From the NCBI RefSeq assembly GCF_000344805.1, contig NC_020453.1, positions 1,736,001-1,800,000 of the forward strand: DNA of 64,000 nt, in the 5' to 3' direction. Shown in pieces: positions 40,995 to 49,472 of this stretch. The DNA is from Bradyrhizobium oligotrophicum S58 (GTDB lineage: Bacteria; Pseudomonadota; Alphaproteobacteria; Rhizobiales; Xanthobacteraceae). Both the position numbers and the translations under genes were made by a program. The notes below the pieces were generated by a model. The model was given only the letters and a program-made list of their open reading frames with translations. It did no database searches and had not been told where the DNA came from. How positions within the stretch are numbered: the first letter of the stretch is position 1; the number at the start of each line of letters is the position of its first letter.

Positions 40995-42347
40995 CTAGGA
41001 GGCTTGCGGAAAGGCGATACGTACCCGCAGGCCGCCTTCAGGCGATTGCGACAGATCGAGGTGCGCGCCATGGGCGTCGGCGATCTGCTTGACGATGGCG
41101 AGGCCCAGGCCGCTGCCGCCGGTGCTGCGGCTGCGCGAGTTGTCGAGCCGGAAGAACGGCTCGAATACGGCGTTGCGTGCGTCCGCCGGAATGCCGGGAC
41201 CATCGTCGTCGATCGCGATCACGACGTCCTTCTCCGGCAGCACCCGCACCGTGCAGCGTGTCGCAAAGCGGAGCGCGTTCTCGATCAGGTTGATGAACAG
41301 CCGCCGCAGCGCCGTCGGCTCGGCAAGGACGATCAGCGGCGTATGCCCGAGCTCGGCGCTGATCTGAGCTCCGCTCTGCCGTCGGTCGTCCACGATCCCT
41401 GTCAGCAGCGCGGTGAGATCGACCGGCTGCCGCTTGATGGCCGCAAAGCCGCCGCGCGAGACCGCGAGCGCGTCCTCGAGCAGGCGGGTCATCTCGTCGA
41501 GATCGCCAGCCGCCTTGTCGCGCTGCTCGGGCTCCGGCAGACGCTCGACGCGCAGCCGCAGCCGGGTGATGTAGGTCTTGAGGTCGTGCGACACCGCGCC
41601 GAGCAGCAAGGTGCGACCGCGCACCAGCTCGGAGATCCGGGTCTGCATGTCGTTGACCGCTGAGATCAGCTTGCGGATCTCCGGCGCGCCGGCCGGTTTC
41701 ACATGCACCGCGGTGGCATCGCTGCTGAACTGGCCGAGCGATTGGCTGAGCTGGCGCAGCGGCCGCGCCTCGCGCGCGATCGCGATCACGGCGGCCATGC
41801 CGATCAGCGCGCCGAGGAGGCCGACGCCGAAGCCGGGCGGTAGTCCGAGCAGCCGCGGACCGGTGGCGCCGCTGGCTTCGAACACGACGTAATCGCGGTC
41901 GCGCAGCGACACCGCAAACCGCACGGAACGGCCGGCGTTGCGCCAATAATCGCCAAGGCGCCAGTCGCGCCAGCGCGGCACGCCGGTGCGCGACCTCAGG
42001 ACGATCACGTCGCGCGGCTGCAGCGACTGCAGGTACAAGGTCAGGAAACGTTCGGCGAGCGGGCGGCGCATCGCGTCGGCGGACGCCTCCGGGCGCTCCT
42101 GCGTCAGCGTGACCTGCAGCCTTTCGCTGTTGACCGCCTTCAGGATCAGCGGCCGCTCGGCCGGTCCCGCCTTCTCGATCAGCTGGACGATGGCGCTGAC
42201 CTGCTCGGGCACCGGAAACAGCCGACGAAAAATCTCCTCGCGCGATTCGCTCAGGAACAGCCAGCCGAGGCCGACCGCCCACAGCGCGACGAGCGCGAAC
42301 AGCACGATCGCCATCAGCCGGCCGGCGAAGCCGAGGCGCCCGAGCAC
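40995..42347 (-). CDS. Sensor histidine kinase of an OmpR/EnvZ-like pair
   Basis: The 450-residue kinase has membrane segments near residues 12-32 and 170-190, a HAMP region (REARPLRQLSQSLGQFSSDA), and an H-box GAVSHDLKTYITRLRLRVE in which the usual Pro after the HDLRT motif is replaced by Tyr. The N-box NLIENALRFATR, G1 box IDDDGPGIP, F-box FEPFFRLDNSRSRSTG and G2 box GSGLGLAIVKQI are intact. The gene is encoded 3 bases after the response regulator. Signal unknown. The HDLKTY variant also exists in related alphaproteobacterial kinases, so it is probably active. Confidence 0.9.
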   Translation of the reverse strand: MLGRLGFAGRLMAIVLFALVALWAVGLGWLFLSESREEIFRRLFPVPEQVSAIVQLIEKAGPAERPLILKAVNSERLQVTLTQERPEASADAMRRPLAERFLTLYLQSLQPRDVIVLRSRTGVPRWRDWRLGDYWRNAGRSVRFAVSLRDRDYVVFEASGATGPRLLGLPPGFGVGLLGALIGMAAVIAIAREARPLRQLSQSLGQFSSDATAVHVKPAGAPEIRKLISAVNDMQTRISELVRGRTLLLGAVSHDLKTYITRLRLRVERLPEPEQRDKAAGDLDEMTRLLEDALAVSRGGFAAIKRQPVDLTALLTGIVDDRRQSGAQISAELGHTPLIVLAEPTALRRLFINLIENALRFATRCTVRVLPEKDVVIAIDDDGPGIPADARNAVFEPFFRLDNSRSRSTGGSGLGLAIVKQIADAHGAHLDLSQSPEGGLRVRIAFPQAS

Positions 42348-42350
42348 GTC

Positions 42351-43052
42351 TCAGAGCTCCTTGACGGAGCCGGTGAAGATGTAGCCGGCGCTGCGCACGG
42401 TCTTGATCAGCTCGCCCTCGCGCTCGATCTTCTTGCGCAGCCGGCTCACCTGCACGTCGATCGTGCGGTCGAGCGGATCGGCCTGACGGCCGCGGGTCCA
42501 GTCCATCAGTTGCTCGCGCGACAGCACGCGGTTGGGGCGCGTCAGGAAGCAGCCGAGCAGCTCGAATTCGGCGCTGGTGAGCGGCAGCGGTCCGTCCTCG
42601 GCATGCGCGATCTCGCGCTTGTCGAGATCGACGGTGAGCCTTGTGTTGACGATGAAGCGGCGGTTCTCCAGCGGCGCCGGCTCGGCGCGGCGCAGGATGG
42701 CGCGGATGCGCGCCACCAGCTCGCGCGGATTGAATGGCTTCGGCAGATAGTCGTCGGCGCCCATCTCGAGCCCGACGATGCGGTCGATTTCGTCGCCCTT
42801 GGCGGTGAGCATCAGGATCGGCAGCCGCGAGGCCGCGCGCAGCCGCCGGCAGATCGACAGGCCGTCCTCGCCCGGCAGCATGATGTCGAGCACGACGAGG
42901 TCGGGATCGCCGAAGGTGGTACGGAAACGGTCGAGCGCCGCGCCGCCGTCGCCGACATCGACGCGAAAACCCTCGCGCGCGAGATGGTCGCGTAGCAGGC
43001 TGCGGATCTCGACGTCGTCCTCGATGATCAGGATGTGGGGGCGCTGGTCCAT
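42351..43052 (-). CDS. OmpR-type response regulator
   Basis: The 233-residue protein has a receiver (HILIIEDDVEIRSLLRDHL, phospho-Asp in LVVLDIMLPGEDG, LPILMLTAKG, YLPKPFNPREL) and a winged-helix domain (LTSAEFELLGCFLTRPNRVL, DVQVSRLRKKIE, RSAGYIFTG). It is the first gene of the two-gene unit with the kinase downstream. The target genes are not apparent; the small secreted protein gene at 43212 is divergent and close. Confidence 0.92.
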   Translation of the reverse strand: MDQRPHILIIEDDVEIRSLLRDHLAREGFRVDVGDGGAALDRFRTTFGDPDLVVLDIMLPGEDGLSICRRLRAASRLPILMLTAKGDEIDRIVGLEMGADDYLPKPFNPRELVARIRAILRRAEPAPLENRRFIVNTRLTVDLDKREIAHAEDGPLPLTSAEFELLGCFLTRPNRVLSREQLMDWTRGRQADPLDRTIDVQVSRLRKKIEREGELIKTVRSAGYIFTGSVKEL

Positions 43053-43211
43053 GCTGATAGCTTAAGAACACCTCGCCGTGCCGGACAACCCCGCCCCGAG
43101 CACCGTTACAAAACGTTACACCGGCGCCGCTTCCTGCAAACCGCCCGCAAACTTCGTGGGCGAGGCTCTGCGTACGCCACGAGGCGATGCAGACGTGAAC
43201 AGGAGAGTCAC

Positions 43212-43532
43212 ATGGTTTCAGTTCGAACCTCGATCGGGGCCGCGGCAATCGCCGCGATGGTGATGGCGCTGAGCGCCTCCGGCGCGCACGCCTGGACGCG
43301 CAGCGGCGGCGGCATCGGTCCGCGCGGTGGCACATGGTCGTCGTCCGCGACGGGCGGCTGTGCCGGCGGCAGCTGCAGCCGCAGCCATAGCGGCACCTAT
43401 GTGGGTCCGCGCGGCGGTGTCGTCACCAACAGCGGTCAGACGAGCTGCGCCGGCGGCAGCTGCAGCCATACCGGCACGACCACCGGACCGTATGGCGGCA
43501 CCGTCACTCGCAGCAGCACCTTCACGCGCTGA
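43212..43532 (+). CDS. Small secreted Gly/Ser/Cys-rich protein with internal repeats
   Basis: The 106-residue protein has a signal peptide (residues 1 to about 25, ending AHA) and a mature part made of repeats: GPRGG, CAGGSCS, GPRGGVV, CAGGSCSH, GPYGGTV, each CAGGSC block preceded by a Ser/Thr stretch. Four cysteines occur in two C-x4-C pairs, suggesting disulfides or metal binding outside the cell. The ribosome site AGGAGAG is good. It is divergent from an OmpR-type two-component system, which may regulate it. I do not recognise a named family. Confidence 0.7.
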   Translation: MVSVRTSIGAAAIAAMVMALSASGAHAWTRSGGGIGPRGGTWSSSATGGCAGGSCSRSHSGTYVGPRGGVVTNSGQTSCAGGSCSHTGTTTGPYGGTVTRSSTFTR

Positions 43533-43708
43533 TACGGTCGAGCGGCCGGCGCCGCGGACCTGGAGAGACCGCGAGTCGCGGGGGCGCTGCCAGGCTCGGC
43601 CGCACGCCTTTCATTTTGCCGCGATGTCGACTATCTGACCTTTCGAAGGCAGGCCGCGAGCCCGGACAAGGTTCCGCTCGCGGCCGGTCGATGAAGGGGG
43701 AGAGTTCG

Positions 43709-44320
43709 ATGCGGAGATTGCTGACCGTGCTGGCGGCGCTCATGACCTTGAGCCTGACCAATTGCGGCTACAACGCCATCCAGACCAATGACGAGCAGGT
43801 GAAGGCGGCCTGGTCCGAGGTGGTCAACCAGTATCAGCGCCGCGCCGATCTGGTGCCCAACCTCGTCAACAGCGTGAAGGGCTTTGCGCAGCAGGAGAAG
43901 GACGTGCTGCTCGGCGTCACCAATGCCCGCGCCAAGGTCGGCAGCGTCCAGGCTACGCCCGATGTCGTCAACGATCCCGCCGCGCTGCAGAAGTTCCAGG
44001 CCGCGCAGAGCGAGCTGACCGGCGCGCTGTCGCGGCTGCTGGTCGTCACCGAGAACTATCCGCAGCTGAAATCGGACGCGCTGTTCCGCGACCTGATGTC
44101 CCAGCTCGAGGGCACCGAGAACCGCATCACCGTGGCGCGCAACCGCTACATCAAGTCGGTGCAGGAATATAACGTCGGCATCCGCACCTTCCCGAACAAC
44201 CTCACGGCCATGATGTTCGGCTACAAGGAGAAGGCCAACTTCACCGTCGAGAACGAACGCGAGATCTCGGTCGCGCCGAAGGTCGACTTCAACGCGCCCG
44301 CGCCTGCACCCTCGAAATAG
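43709..44320 (+). CDS. LemA family protein
   Basis: The 203-residue protein has a lipoprotein-like signal ending LTNC and the LemA pattern: VKAAWSEVVNQYQRRADLVP, NLVNSVKGFAQQE, LSRLLVVTENYPQLKSDALF, ENRITVARNRYIKSVQEYN and FPNNLTAMMFGYK. LemA proteins are membrane-associated with a coiled N-terminal hairpin, of unclear function. The ATG at 43709 follows AAGGGGGAGAG; the in-frame ATG at 43691 is too close to a good site. It is followed by two TPM-domain genes, a common grouping. Confidence 0.9.
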   Translation: MRRLLTVLAALMTLSLTNCGYNAIQTNDEQVKAAWSEVVNQYQRRADLVPNLVNSVKGFAQQEKDVLLGVTNARAKVGSVQATPDVVNDPAALQKFQAAQSELTGALSRLLVVTENYPQLKSDALFRDLMSQLEGTENRITVARNRYIKSVQEYNVGIRTFPNNLTAMMFGYKEKANFTVENEREISVAPKVDFNAPAPAPSK

Positions 44321-44334
44321 CGGAGCGTTGCATC

Positions 44335-45234
44335 TTGCGCGCGCGCTCAGCCGTCAAGGCGCTGCTTGCGACGCTGCTCGTCTGCCTCGCCACGATGGTG
44401 TTGGCCGACGTCGCGGTGCCGCAGCTCACCGGCCGTGTCGTCGACCAGACCGGCACGCTGTCCTCGTCGGACGTCGCCAGCCTGACGCAGAAGCTCAAGG
44501 ATCTGGAGGCGCGCAAGGGCAGCCAGGTCGCGGTGCTGATCGTGCCGACCACGCAACCGGAGACGATCGAGCAGTTCTCGATCCGCGTTGCCGAGGCCTG
44601 GAAGATCGGCCGCAAGAAGGTCGACGACGGCGCGCTGCTGGTGATCGCCAAGAACGATCGCAAGTTGCGCATCGAGGTCGGCTACGGCCTCGAAGGCAGC
44701 CTCACCGACGTCACCGCGCGCCGCATCATCGACGAGGTCATCACCCCGAAGTTCCGCTCTGGCGACTTCGCCGGCGGCATCGACGCCGGCCTCGACCGCA
44801 TCATCGGCGTGATCAATGGCGAAAGCCTGCCGGTGCCGCAGCCGCAGGCGTCGCACGGCACGGATCTCGACTTCGACTCCCTGACCTCGTTCGCGCCGGT
44901 GGCGCTGTTCGGCGCGCTGGTGATCGGCGGCATCCTGCGGACGCTGCTCGGCCGTCTGATCGGATCGCTGGCGACCGGCGGCGCCATGGGCGTGCTCGCC
45001 TGGCTGATCGTGGGCTCGGCAGGTCTGGCGGCGCTGTCGGCGATCGCCGGTTTCGTCATCGCCTTCATCGCCGACAGCTTTGCCGGGATGAATACGCCGG
45101 GCACCGGCCGTCGCGGCGGCTGGTCGAGCGGCTCGTCGTCATCAGGATGGAGCAGCGGCAGCTCGAGCGATAGCGGCAGCTTCTCGGGAGGCGGCGGCAG
45201 TTTTGGTGGCGGCGGCGCCTCGGGAAGCTGGTGA
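44335..45234 (+). CDS. TPM-domain protein of the YgcG family (TTG start)
   Basis: The 299-residue protein starts with a signal peptide, a TPM domain (about 25-170) with VPQLTGRVVDQTGTLSSSDV, VLIVPTTQPETIEQFSIRVA, GALLVIAKNDRKLRIEVGYG and a transmembrane part (about 185-245), then a Gly/Ser-rich tail (SGGGGSFGGGGASGSW). The start is a TTG at 44335, 9 bases after GGAG; a later ATG would remove the signal peptide. It begins 14 bases after LemA and ends inside the next gene's possible start. Proteins of this type may act with LemA at the membrane. Confidence 0.87.
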   Translation: MRARSAVKALLATLLVCLATMVLADVAVPQLTGRVVDQTGTLSSSDVASLTQKLKDLEARKGSQVAVLIVPTTQPETIEQFSIRVAEAWKIGRKKVDDGALLVIAKNDRKLRIEVGYGLEGSLTDVTARRIIDEVITPKFRSGDFAGGIDAGLDRIIGVINGESLPVPQPQASHGTDLDFDSLTSFAPVALFGALVIGGILRTLLGRLIGSLATGGAMGVLAWLIVGSAGLAALSAIAGFVIAFIADSFAGMNTPGTGRRGGWSSGSSSSGWSSGSSSDSGSFSGGGGSFGGGGASGSW

Positions 45235-45251
45235 GGGCGGGGCGCGCGACC

Positions 45252-45749
45252 ATGGGCATCAGACGGATCAGCCGGCATCTTCTGCACTATCACTGGCAGC
45301 TGAAGCGCATCTTCACGGCCGATGTGCTTGCGCGCATCGAGCAGGCGATCAAGCATGGCGAGCGCAGCCATGCCGGCCAATTGCGCTTCGTCGTCGAAGG
45401 CGCGCTCGACGGCCGGCCGCTGTGGCGCAACCAGCCGCCGCGCGAGCGCGCGCTCGACCTGTTCTCGCATTTGCGGATCTGGGACACCGCCCACAACAAC
45501 GGCGTGCTGATCTATCTGCTGCTTGCCGACCGCGACGTCGAGATCATCGCCGATCGCGGCATCCATGCAAAAGTCGGCGCTGCGCAATGGGAGACGATCT
45601 GCCGCGCGATGGAGGCGGATTTCCGCGCCGGACGATTCGAGCAGGGCGTGATCCAAGGTGTCGCCGCCGTGTCACGCGAGCTCGCCAGGCACTATCCGCC
45701 GCATGCCGGTGGGACCAACGAACTGCCCGACGCGCCGGTGGTGCTGTAG
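45252..45749 (+). CDS. Second TPM-domain protein
   Basis: The 165-residue protein has one TPM domain without signal peptide or Gly-rich tail: HYHWQLKRIFTADVLARIEQ, LRFVVEGALDGRPLWRNQPP, RALDLFSHLRIWDTAHNNGV, LLADRDVEIIADRGI, and VIQGVAAVSRELARHYP. It is probably cytosolic. The ATG at 45252 is used, but a GTG at 45231 overlapping the YgcG-type stop is possible and would add seven residues. It is the third gene of the LemA-TPM-TPM unit. Confidence 0.88.
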   Translation: MGIRRISRHLLHYHWQLKRIFTADVLARIEQAIKHGERSHAGQLRFVVEGALDGRPLWRNQPPRERALDLFSHLRIWDTAHNNGVLIYLLLADRDVEIIADRGIHAKVGAAQWETICRAMEADFRAGRFEQGVIQGVAAVSRELARHYPPHAGGTNELPDAPVVL

Positions 45750-45786
45750 CTCACCCCGGCTCGACGTTGGTTCGCCCAGCTCTCCA

Positions 45787-45872
45787 CCCCGTCATTGCGA
45801 GCGGAGCGTAGCAATCCAGAATCTCTCCGCGGAAAGAGTCTGGATTGCTTCGCTGCGCTCGCAATGACGGGG
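45787..45872. repeat. Palindromic repeat between convergent genes
   Basis: Arms CCCCGTCATTGCGAGCG and CGCTCGCAATGACGGGG are perfect inverses, extended by GCAATCCA/TGGATTGC. The element is a known Bradyrhizobium-type repeat and lies between the TPM gene and the WYL regulator gene. Confidence 0.75.
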
Positions 45873-45892
45873 ATGGGGCGGTGGTCTGCAAT

Positions 45893-46876
45893 TCATCGCG
45901 TCGTCGCAGCGGCGCCGTACCGCTTCGACATGGCCTGCACCAGCTCGGCCATCTTCGCGCGCAGCTCGGGCGGATCGAGCACCTCGGCCTCGGCACCGAA
46001 GCGCAGCAGCTCGCCGGCGGCGTGCCAGAGCGTGGTGCCGGTCGGGATCGTCGCGATGCGCCAGCCATCTGAATCGGCGTCATCCGCGAGGCGGGTGCGC
46101 GCGCGCACATAGGGCTGGGTGAATGCCTCCAGCAGCTTCACGCCGAGCGGCGACAGCCGCACGGTCGCCTGCTTCGGGTGCAGCTCCGCTTCCAGCCGCT
46201 CGGTCGCGGCACGCCAATGCGCAGCGAGATCGAACTCCGCAGGCCGCGTGAAGGTCTCATCGGTGACGGTGCAGTCGAGAATGCGCGCGACGCGATAGGT
46301 GCGCACGCTGCGCTCGACGAGGCCGGCGAGATACCAGCTGCCGCCCTTGAGCACGAGGCCGAGCGGCGCGACGCGGCGGCGCTTCTCGGCGCGCCAGCTC
46401 TGGTAGCGGATGTCGATCAGGCGATCGGCGAGCAGCGCGTCGGCGATGGCGCGCAGATGCTGCGGCTCCTCGGCCTCGCCAAACCAGCCGGGCGCATCGA
46501 GATGGAAGCGCGCCTGCATCCGGCTGGCATTGGCACGCAGGCTCTGTGGCAGCGCCGCGACCAGCTTGGTCTGCGCCGCGCTCATCGCGCCGTCGAGGCC
46601 GAGCGCCGCGGCGGGGCCGGGCAGGCCCGCCATGAACAGCGCGTCAGTTTCGGCTGCCGATAATCCGTTGAGCCGCACGCGATAGCCGTCGAGCAGGCGG
46701 AACCCGCCCTCGGCGCCGCGCTCGGCATAGACCGGAATGCCGGCGGCCGCGAGCGCGTCGATGTCGCGATAGATCGTGCGCACCGAGACCTCGCACGCCC
46801 CGGCGAGCTCGGGCGCAGTGACCTGTCCCTTGGCCTGCAAGGTCGTGAGGATGGAGAGCAGCCGGCTCGCGCGCAT
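45893..46876 (-). CDS. YafY-type HTH/WYL transcriptional regulator
   Basis: The 327-residue protein has an N-terminal winged HTH (LLSILTTLQAKGQVTAPELA, ACEVSVRTIYRDIDAL), then a WYL domain (ADALLADRLIDIRYQSWRAE, KRRRVAPLGLVLKGGSWYLA) and a WCX-like C-terminal part. The ATG at 46876 begins the HTH; the frame is open upstream but that stretch is antisense to the GST gene. A perfect 12-bp palindrome sits between the two divergent starts and is the likely operator. Confidence 0.88.
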   Translation of the reverse strand: MRASRLLSILTTLQAKGQVTAPELAGACEVSVRTIYRDIDALAAAGIPVYAERGAEGGFRLLDGYRVRLNGLSAAETDALFMAGLPGPAAALGLDGAMSAAQTKLVAALPQSLRANASRMQARFHLDAPGWFGEAEEPQHLRAIADALLADRLIDIRYQSWRAEKRRRVAPLGLVLKGGSWYLAGLVERSVRTYRVARILDCTVTDETFTRPAEFDLAAHWRAATERLEAELHPKQATVRLSPLGVKLLEAFTQPYVRARTRLADDADSDGWRIATIPTGTTLWHAAGELLRFGAEAEVLDPPELRAKMAELVQAMSKRYGAAATTR

Positions 46877-46888
46877 GAGCTTCTTAAA

Positions 46889-46917
46889 GCATACCTGACA
46901 TCGGCTGTCAGGTATGC
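46889..46917. promoter_or_regulatory. Palindromic operator between the WYL regulator and the GST gene
   Basis: GCATACCTGACA-TCGGC-TGTCAGGTATGC has 12-bp perfect arms and a 5-base spacer. It is 13 bases before the WYL start and 47 bases before the GST start, as expected for a site controlling both. Confidence 0.8.
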
Positions 46918-46963
46918 TGTGCGACAAGCGCGGCACTGCATCCGGCAATGGGAGGAGATCATC

Positions 46964-47608
46964 ATGACCGCCGACGACAGGATCACGCTGTATTATTCGC
47001 CGCAGACCCGCGCCGCGGGGACTCGCGTCCTGCTCGAGGAGCTCGGCGCGCCCTATGATCTTGAAGTCCTCAACATGAAGGCGGGCGAGCAGCGCAAGCC
47101 GGCGTTTCTGGCCATCAATCCGCTCGGCAAGGTGCCGACGATCGGCCATCGCGGCCAGATCGTGACCGAGCAGGTTGCGATCTTCATCTATCTCGCCGAT
47201 CTGTTTCCGAGCGCTGGCTTGACGCCGGCGCTCGATGATCCCATGCGCGGGCCCTATCTGCGTTGGATTGCCTATTATGGCGCATCGTTCGAGCCGGCCG
47301 TGATCGACCATTTCATGAAGCGCGAGCCGGCCCCCGTCACGCAGTCGCCCTACGCGGATTACGACACGATGCTGAGCGCGCTCGAACAGCAGCTCGCCAA
47401 GGGGCCTTATCTGCTCGGCGAGCGCATGACGGCCGCCGACATTCTGTGGGGCATCGCCTTCAACTGGACGATGACTTTTGGCATCGTGCCGCGCAAGGAC
47501 GTGTTCACGCGCTATGCCGAGCGCATCACGCAGCGCGCTGCGTTCCAGCGTGTCACCGCCGCGGATGCCGAGATGGCCGCCCAGCACGCGGCAGCAGCCG
47601 GCGGCTGA
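46964..47608 (+). CDS. Glutathione S-transferase family protein
   Basis: The 214-residue protein has a thioredoxin-like N-terminal domain (ITLYYSPQTRAAGTRVLLEE, NPLGKVPTI, with the conserved cis-Pro, then VTEQVAIFIYLAD) and an alpha-helical C-terminal domain (MTAADILWGIAFNWTMTFGI). The substrate is unknown. The start has GGGAGGAGATC 4-8 bases upstream. It is divergent from a WYL regulator and probably induced through the palindrome between them. Confidence 0.88.
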   Translation: MTADDRITLYYSPQTRAAGTRVLLEELGAPYDLEVLNMKAGEQRKPAFLAINPLGKVPTIGHRGQIVTEQVAIFIYLADLFPSAGLTPALDDPMRGPYLRWIAYYGASFEPAVIDHFMKREPAPVTQSPYADYDTMLSALEQQLAKGPYLLGERMTAADILWGIAFNWTMTFGIVPRKDVFTRYAERITQRAAFQRVTAADAEMAAQHAAAAGG

Positions 47609-47696
47609 GCGCCGCTGCCGCCGGGCAAGCCGGATTCGTGAATGGCGGGGGCCGCACTCGCGCTGCGCCCATCGATCTGACGATATCACGACCAAG

Positions 47697-47738
47697 GTCA
47701 TTCCGGGACGAGGCCGCAAGCCTTGGCTCCGGAATGAC
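47697..47738. repeat. Short palindromic repeat
   Basis: GTCATTCCGGGACGAGGC and GCTCCGGAATGAC form a near-perfect hairpin, related to the ends of the repeat at 33216-33360. It lies between the GST gene and the membrane protein gene. Confidence 0.65.
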
Positions 47739-47943
47739 GTTGAAAGCGCAACAACTCAGCGTTGCAAAAGGCGGCCGAATTAACCCGGCCTTCAGCAAAT
47801 CCACCCTACCGAGGTGTTGATTCTCCGTAGTTTAACGGGATTTTAGCGCGCCTGCTGCACTTACCGAAGTACCGGCTCCTTTTACCGGTCTCGGTCGTCC
47901 GCGCCGGTTCACCGATCTCCGCCTCGCAACCGAAAACATCCAG

Positions 47944-49404
47944 ATGTCGCTCGCCGTTGCCAATCGCGTGACCAGCGTCCGAATGACGCCGGCCTTGCTG
48001 CATCTGTGCGTCGGCGCCGGGATCTTTCTGTTTCTGTTCATCGTCGGCGACCGTCTCTTGCACGACTCCGACACGTATTGGCACATCAAGGTCGGGCAGT
48101 GGATCATCGATCACGCTGCAATGCCCTATTCGGACATCTACTCGTTCACGCGCGCCGGCAGCCCCTGGATGTCGAACGCCTGGCTGTCGCAAGTCATATA
48201 TGCGACGGCCTATTCGCATGCCGGCTGGGCCGGCGCCGTCGCGCTGACCGCGCTTGCCGTGGCCGCCGCCCTGGTGATCTTTCTCAATCTGATCGGATCC
48301 TGTTTCGAGCCGGTCCATCGCATTCTTCTGGCGCTGCTGGCGTTCGTGGTGTCGTCACCGCATCTGCTCGCGCGACCGCACGTGCTGGCCTTGCCGATCA
48401 TGGTGGCCTGGGCCGGCGGATTGATCAGGGCCGTCGACCAGCGCTCGCCGCCGCCGTGGGTCCTGCTTCCGCTGATGGTGGTCTGGGCCAACCTGCACGG
48501 CGGCTTCGTGCTGGGCCTCGCCCTCATTGCGCCGATCGCGTTGGAGGCGCTCTGGCAGAGCAAGCATGACGAGCGCATCGCCGTCGCGACGCAATGGGGC
48601 CTGTTCGGTGTCGCCGCGCTGCTCGCAAGCTGCTGCACGCCCTATCTCCACAACACGCTGTTCGCCGCCGCGAAAATCCTGAGCCTCGGACCGGTCCTGT
48701 CGCTGGTGTCGGAATGGCGGCCGGCCGATTTCAGCAGCATTGGACCGTTCGAGCTCGCCTTGCTCGGCCTGATCGGGCTGGCCCTGTCTCGCGGCGTCGT
48801 CCTGTCGCTGCCGCGGATCGCGCTTCTGTTGCTGGTGACGCACATGGCCCTGTCGCATGTCCGATGTGTCGAGGTGTTCGCGTTTCTGGTCCCGTTGGCG
48901 ATCGCAAGGCCGTTCAGGGACCGCGCTGCTCCTGCCATCCATGCGATCGATGCCAGAGCTTCGTGGCTCGTCTCGACGCCGGCAGCGCTCGCCGTCATCG
49001 GCGGCGCGCTCGCTTTGTCGCTGGCCTATACGGCCCATCATGATTTCGTCTTCGACAGGGCCCAGGCGCCGGCGGCCGCGCTCGATGCGCTGCGGCAGCA
49101 CCAGGCCAGGCGCATCTTCAACGACTATCAGTTCGGCGGCTTCCTGATCGCGAACGATGTCCCGACCTTCATCGACAGCCGCGCCGAACTCTACGGCCAG
49201 CAGTTCATGATGAAATATCTGCGAGCCGCCGAGGGCCGCAGCCGCGACGAAGTCGCCGCTCTGCTCGACGAATTCAAGGTCGACGGCACGCTCCTCACGC
49301 CCGATCAACCCGCCGCGCAACTGCTGGACCAGATGCCGGGCTGGACCAGGCTCTATGCCGACGACTTCGCCGTCGCGCACGTCCGCGTGGCGCCGGCGAA
49401 GTGA
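47944..49404 (+). CDS. Polytopic membrane protein of unknown function
   Basis: The 486-residue protein has about ten to twelve hydrophobic segments (for example FLFLFIVGDRLL, WVLLPLMVVWANLHGGFVLG, LLLLVTHMALSHVRC) with short charged motifs (HDSDTYWHIKVGQWIIDH) near the N-terminus, and a soluble C-terminal domain (from about 385) containing FNDYQFGGFLIANDVPTFID. The overall shape recalls GT-C-type glycosyltransferases or related membrane proteins, but no catalytic motif could be identified. It is monocistronic. Confidence 0.7.
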   Translation: MSLAVANRVTSVRMTPALLHLCVGAGIFLFLFIVGDRLLHDSDTYWHIKVGQWIIDHAAMPYSDIYSFTRAGSPWMSNAWLSQVIYATAYSHAGWAGAVALTALAVAAALVIFLNLIGSCFEPVHRILLALLAFVVSSPHLLARPHVLALPIMVAWAGGLIRAVDQRSPPPWVLLPLMVVWANLHGGFVLGLALIAPIALEALWQSKHDERIAVATQWGLFGVAALLASCCTPYLHNTLFAAAKILSLGPVLSLVSEWRPADFSSIGPFELALLGLIGLALSRGVVLSLPRIALLLLVTHMALSHVRCVEVFAFLVPLAIARPFRDRAAPAIHAIDARASWLVSTPAALAVIGGALALSLAYTAHHDFVFDRAQAPAAALDALRQHQARRIFNDYQFGGFLIANDVPTFIDSRAELYGQQFMMKYLRAAEGRSRDEVAALLDEFKVDGTLLTPDQPAAQLLDQMPGWTRLYADDFAVAHVRVAPAK

Positions 49405-49414
49405 ATCAGTTTTG

Positions 49415-49451
49415 TGCATCTGGTGACAGTCCAGGACTGTCACCAGATGCA
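49415..49451. repeat. Perfect 18-bp palindrome between convergent genes
   Basis: TGCATCTGGTGACAGTCC and its exact complement are separated by a single A. It may act as a hairpin at the ends of both convergent transcripts although no T-run follows. Its centre (CAGTCCAGGACTGTCACC) recurs with one change at 54910-54927. Confidence 0.65.
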
Positions 49452-49472
49452 ATTCGGTAGTTCCGGGCTCCG

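Noticed and set aside
41038..43335. A 765-codon minus-strand frame overlapping the second two-component pair
   Set aside because: It is on the same strand but out of frame with the two correct genes, and very Arg/Ala-rich with no motifs.
46877..47719. N-terminal extension of the WYL regulator to 608 codons
   Set aside because: The extra part is antisense to the GST gene; HTH homology begins at the ATG at 46876, which has the operator directly upstream.
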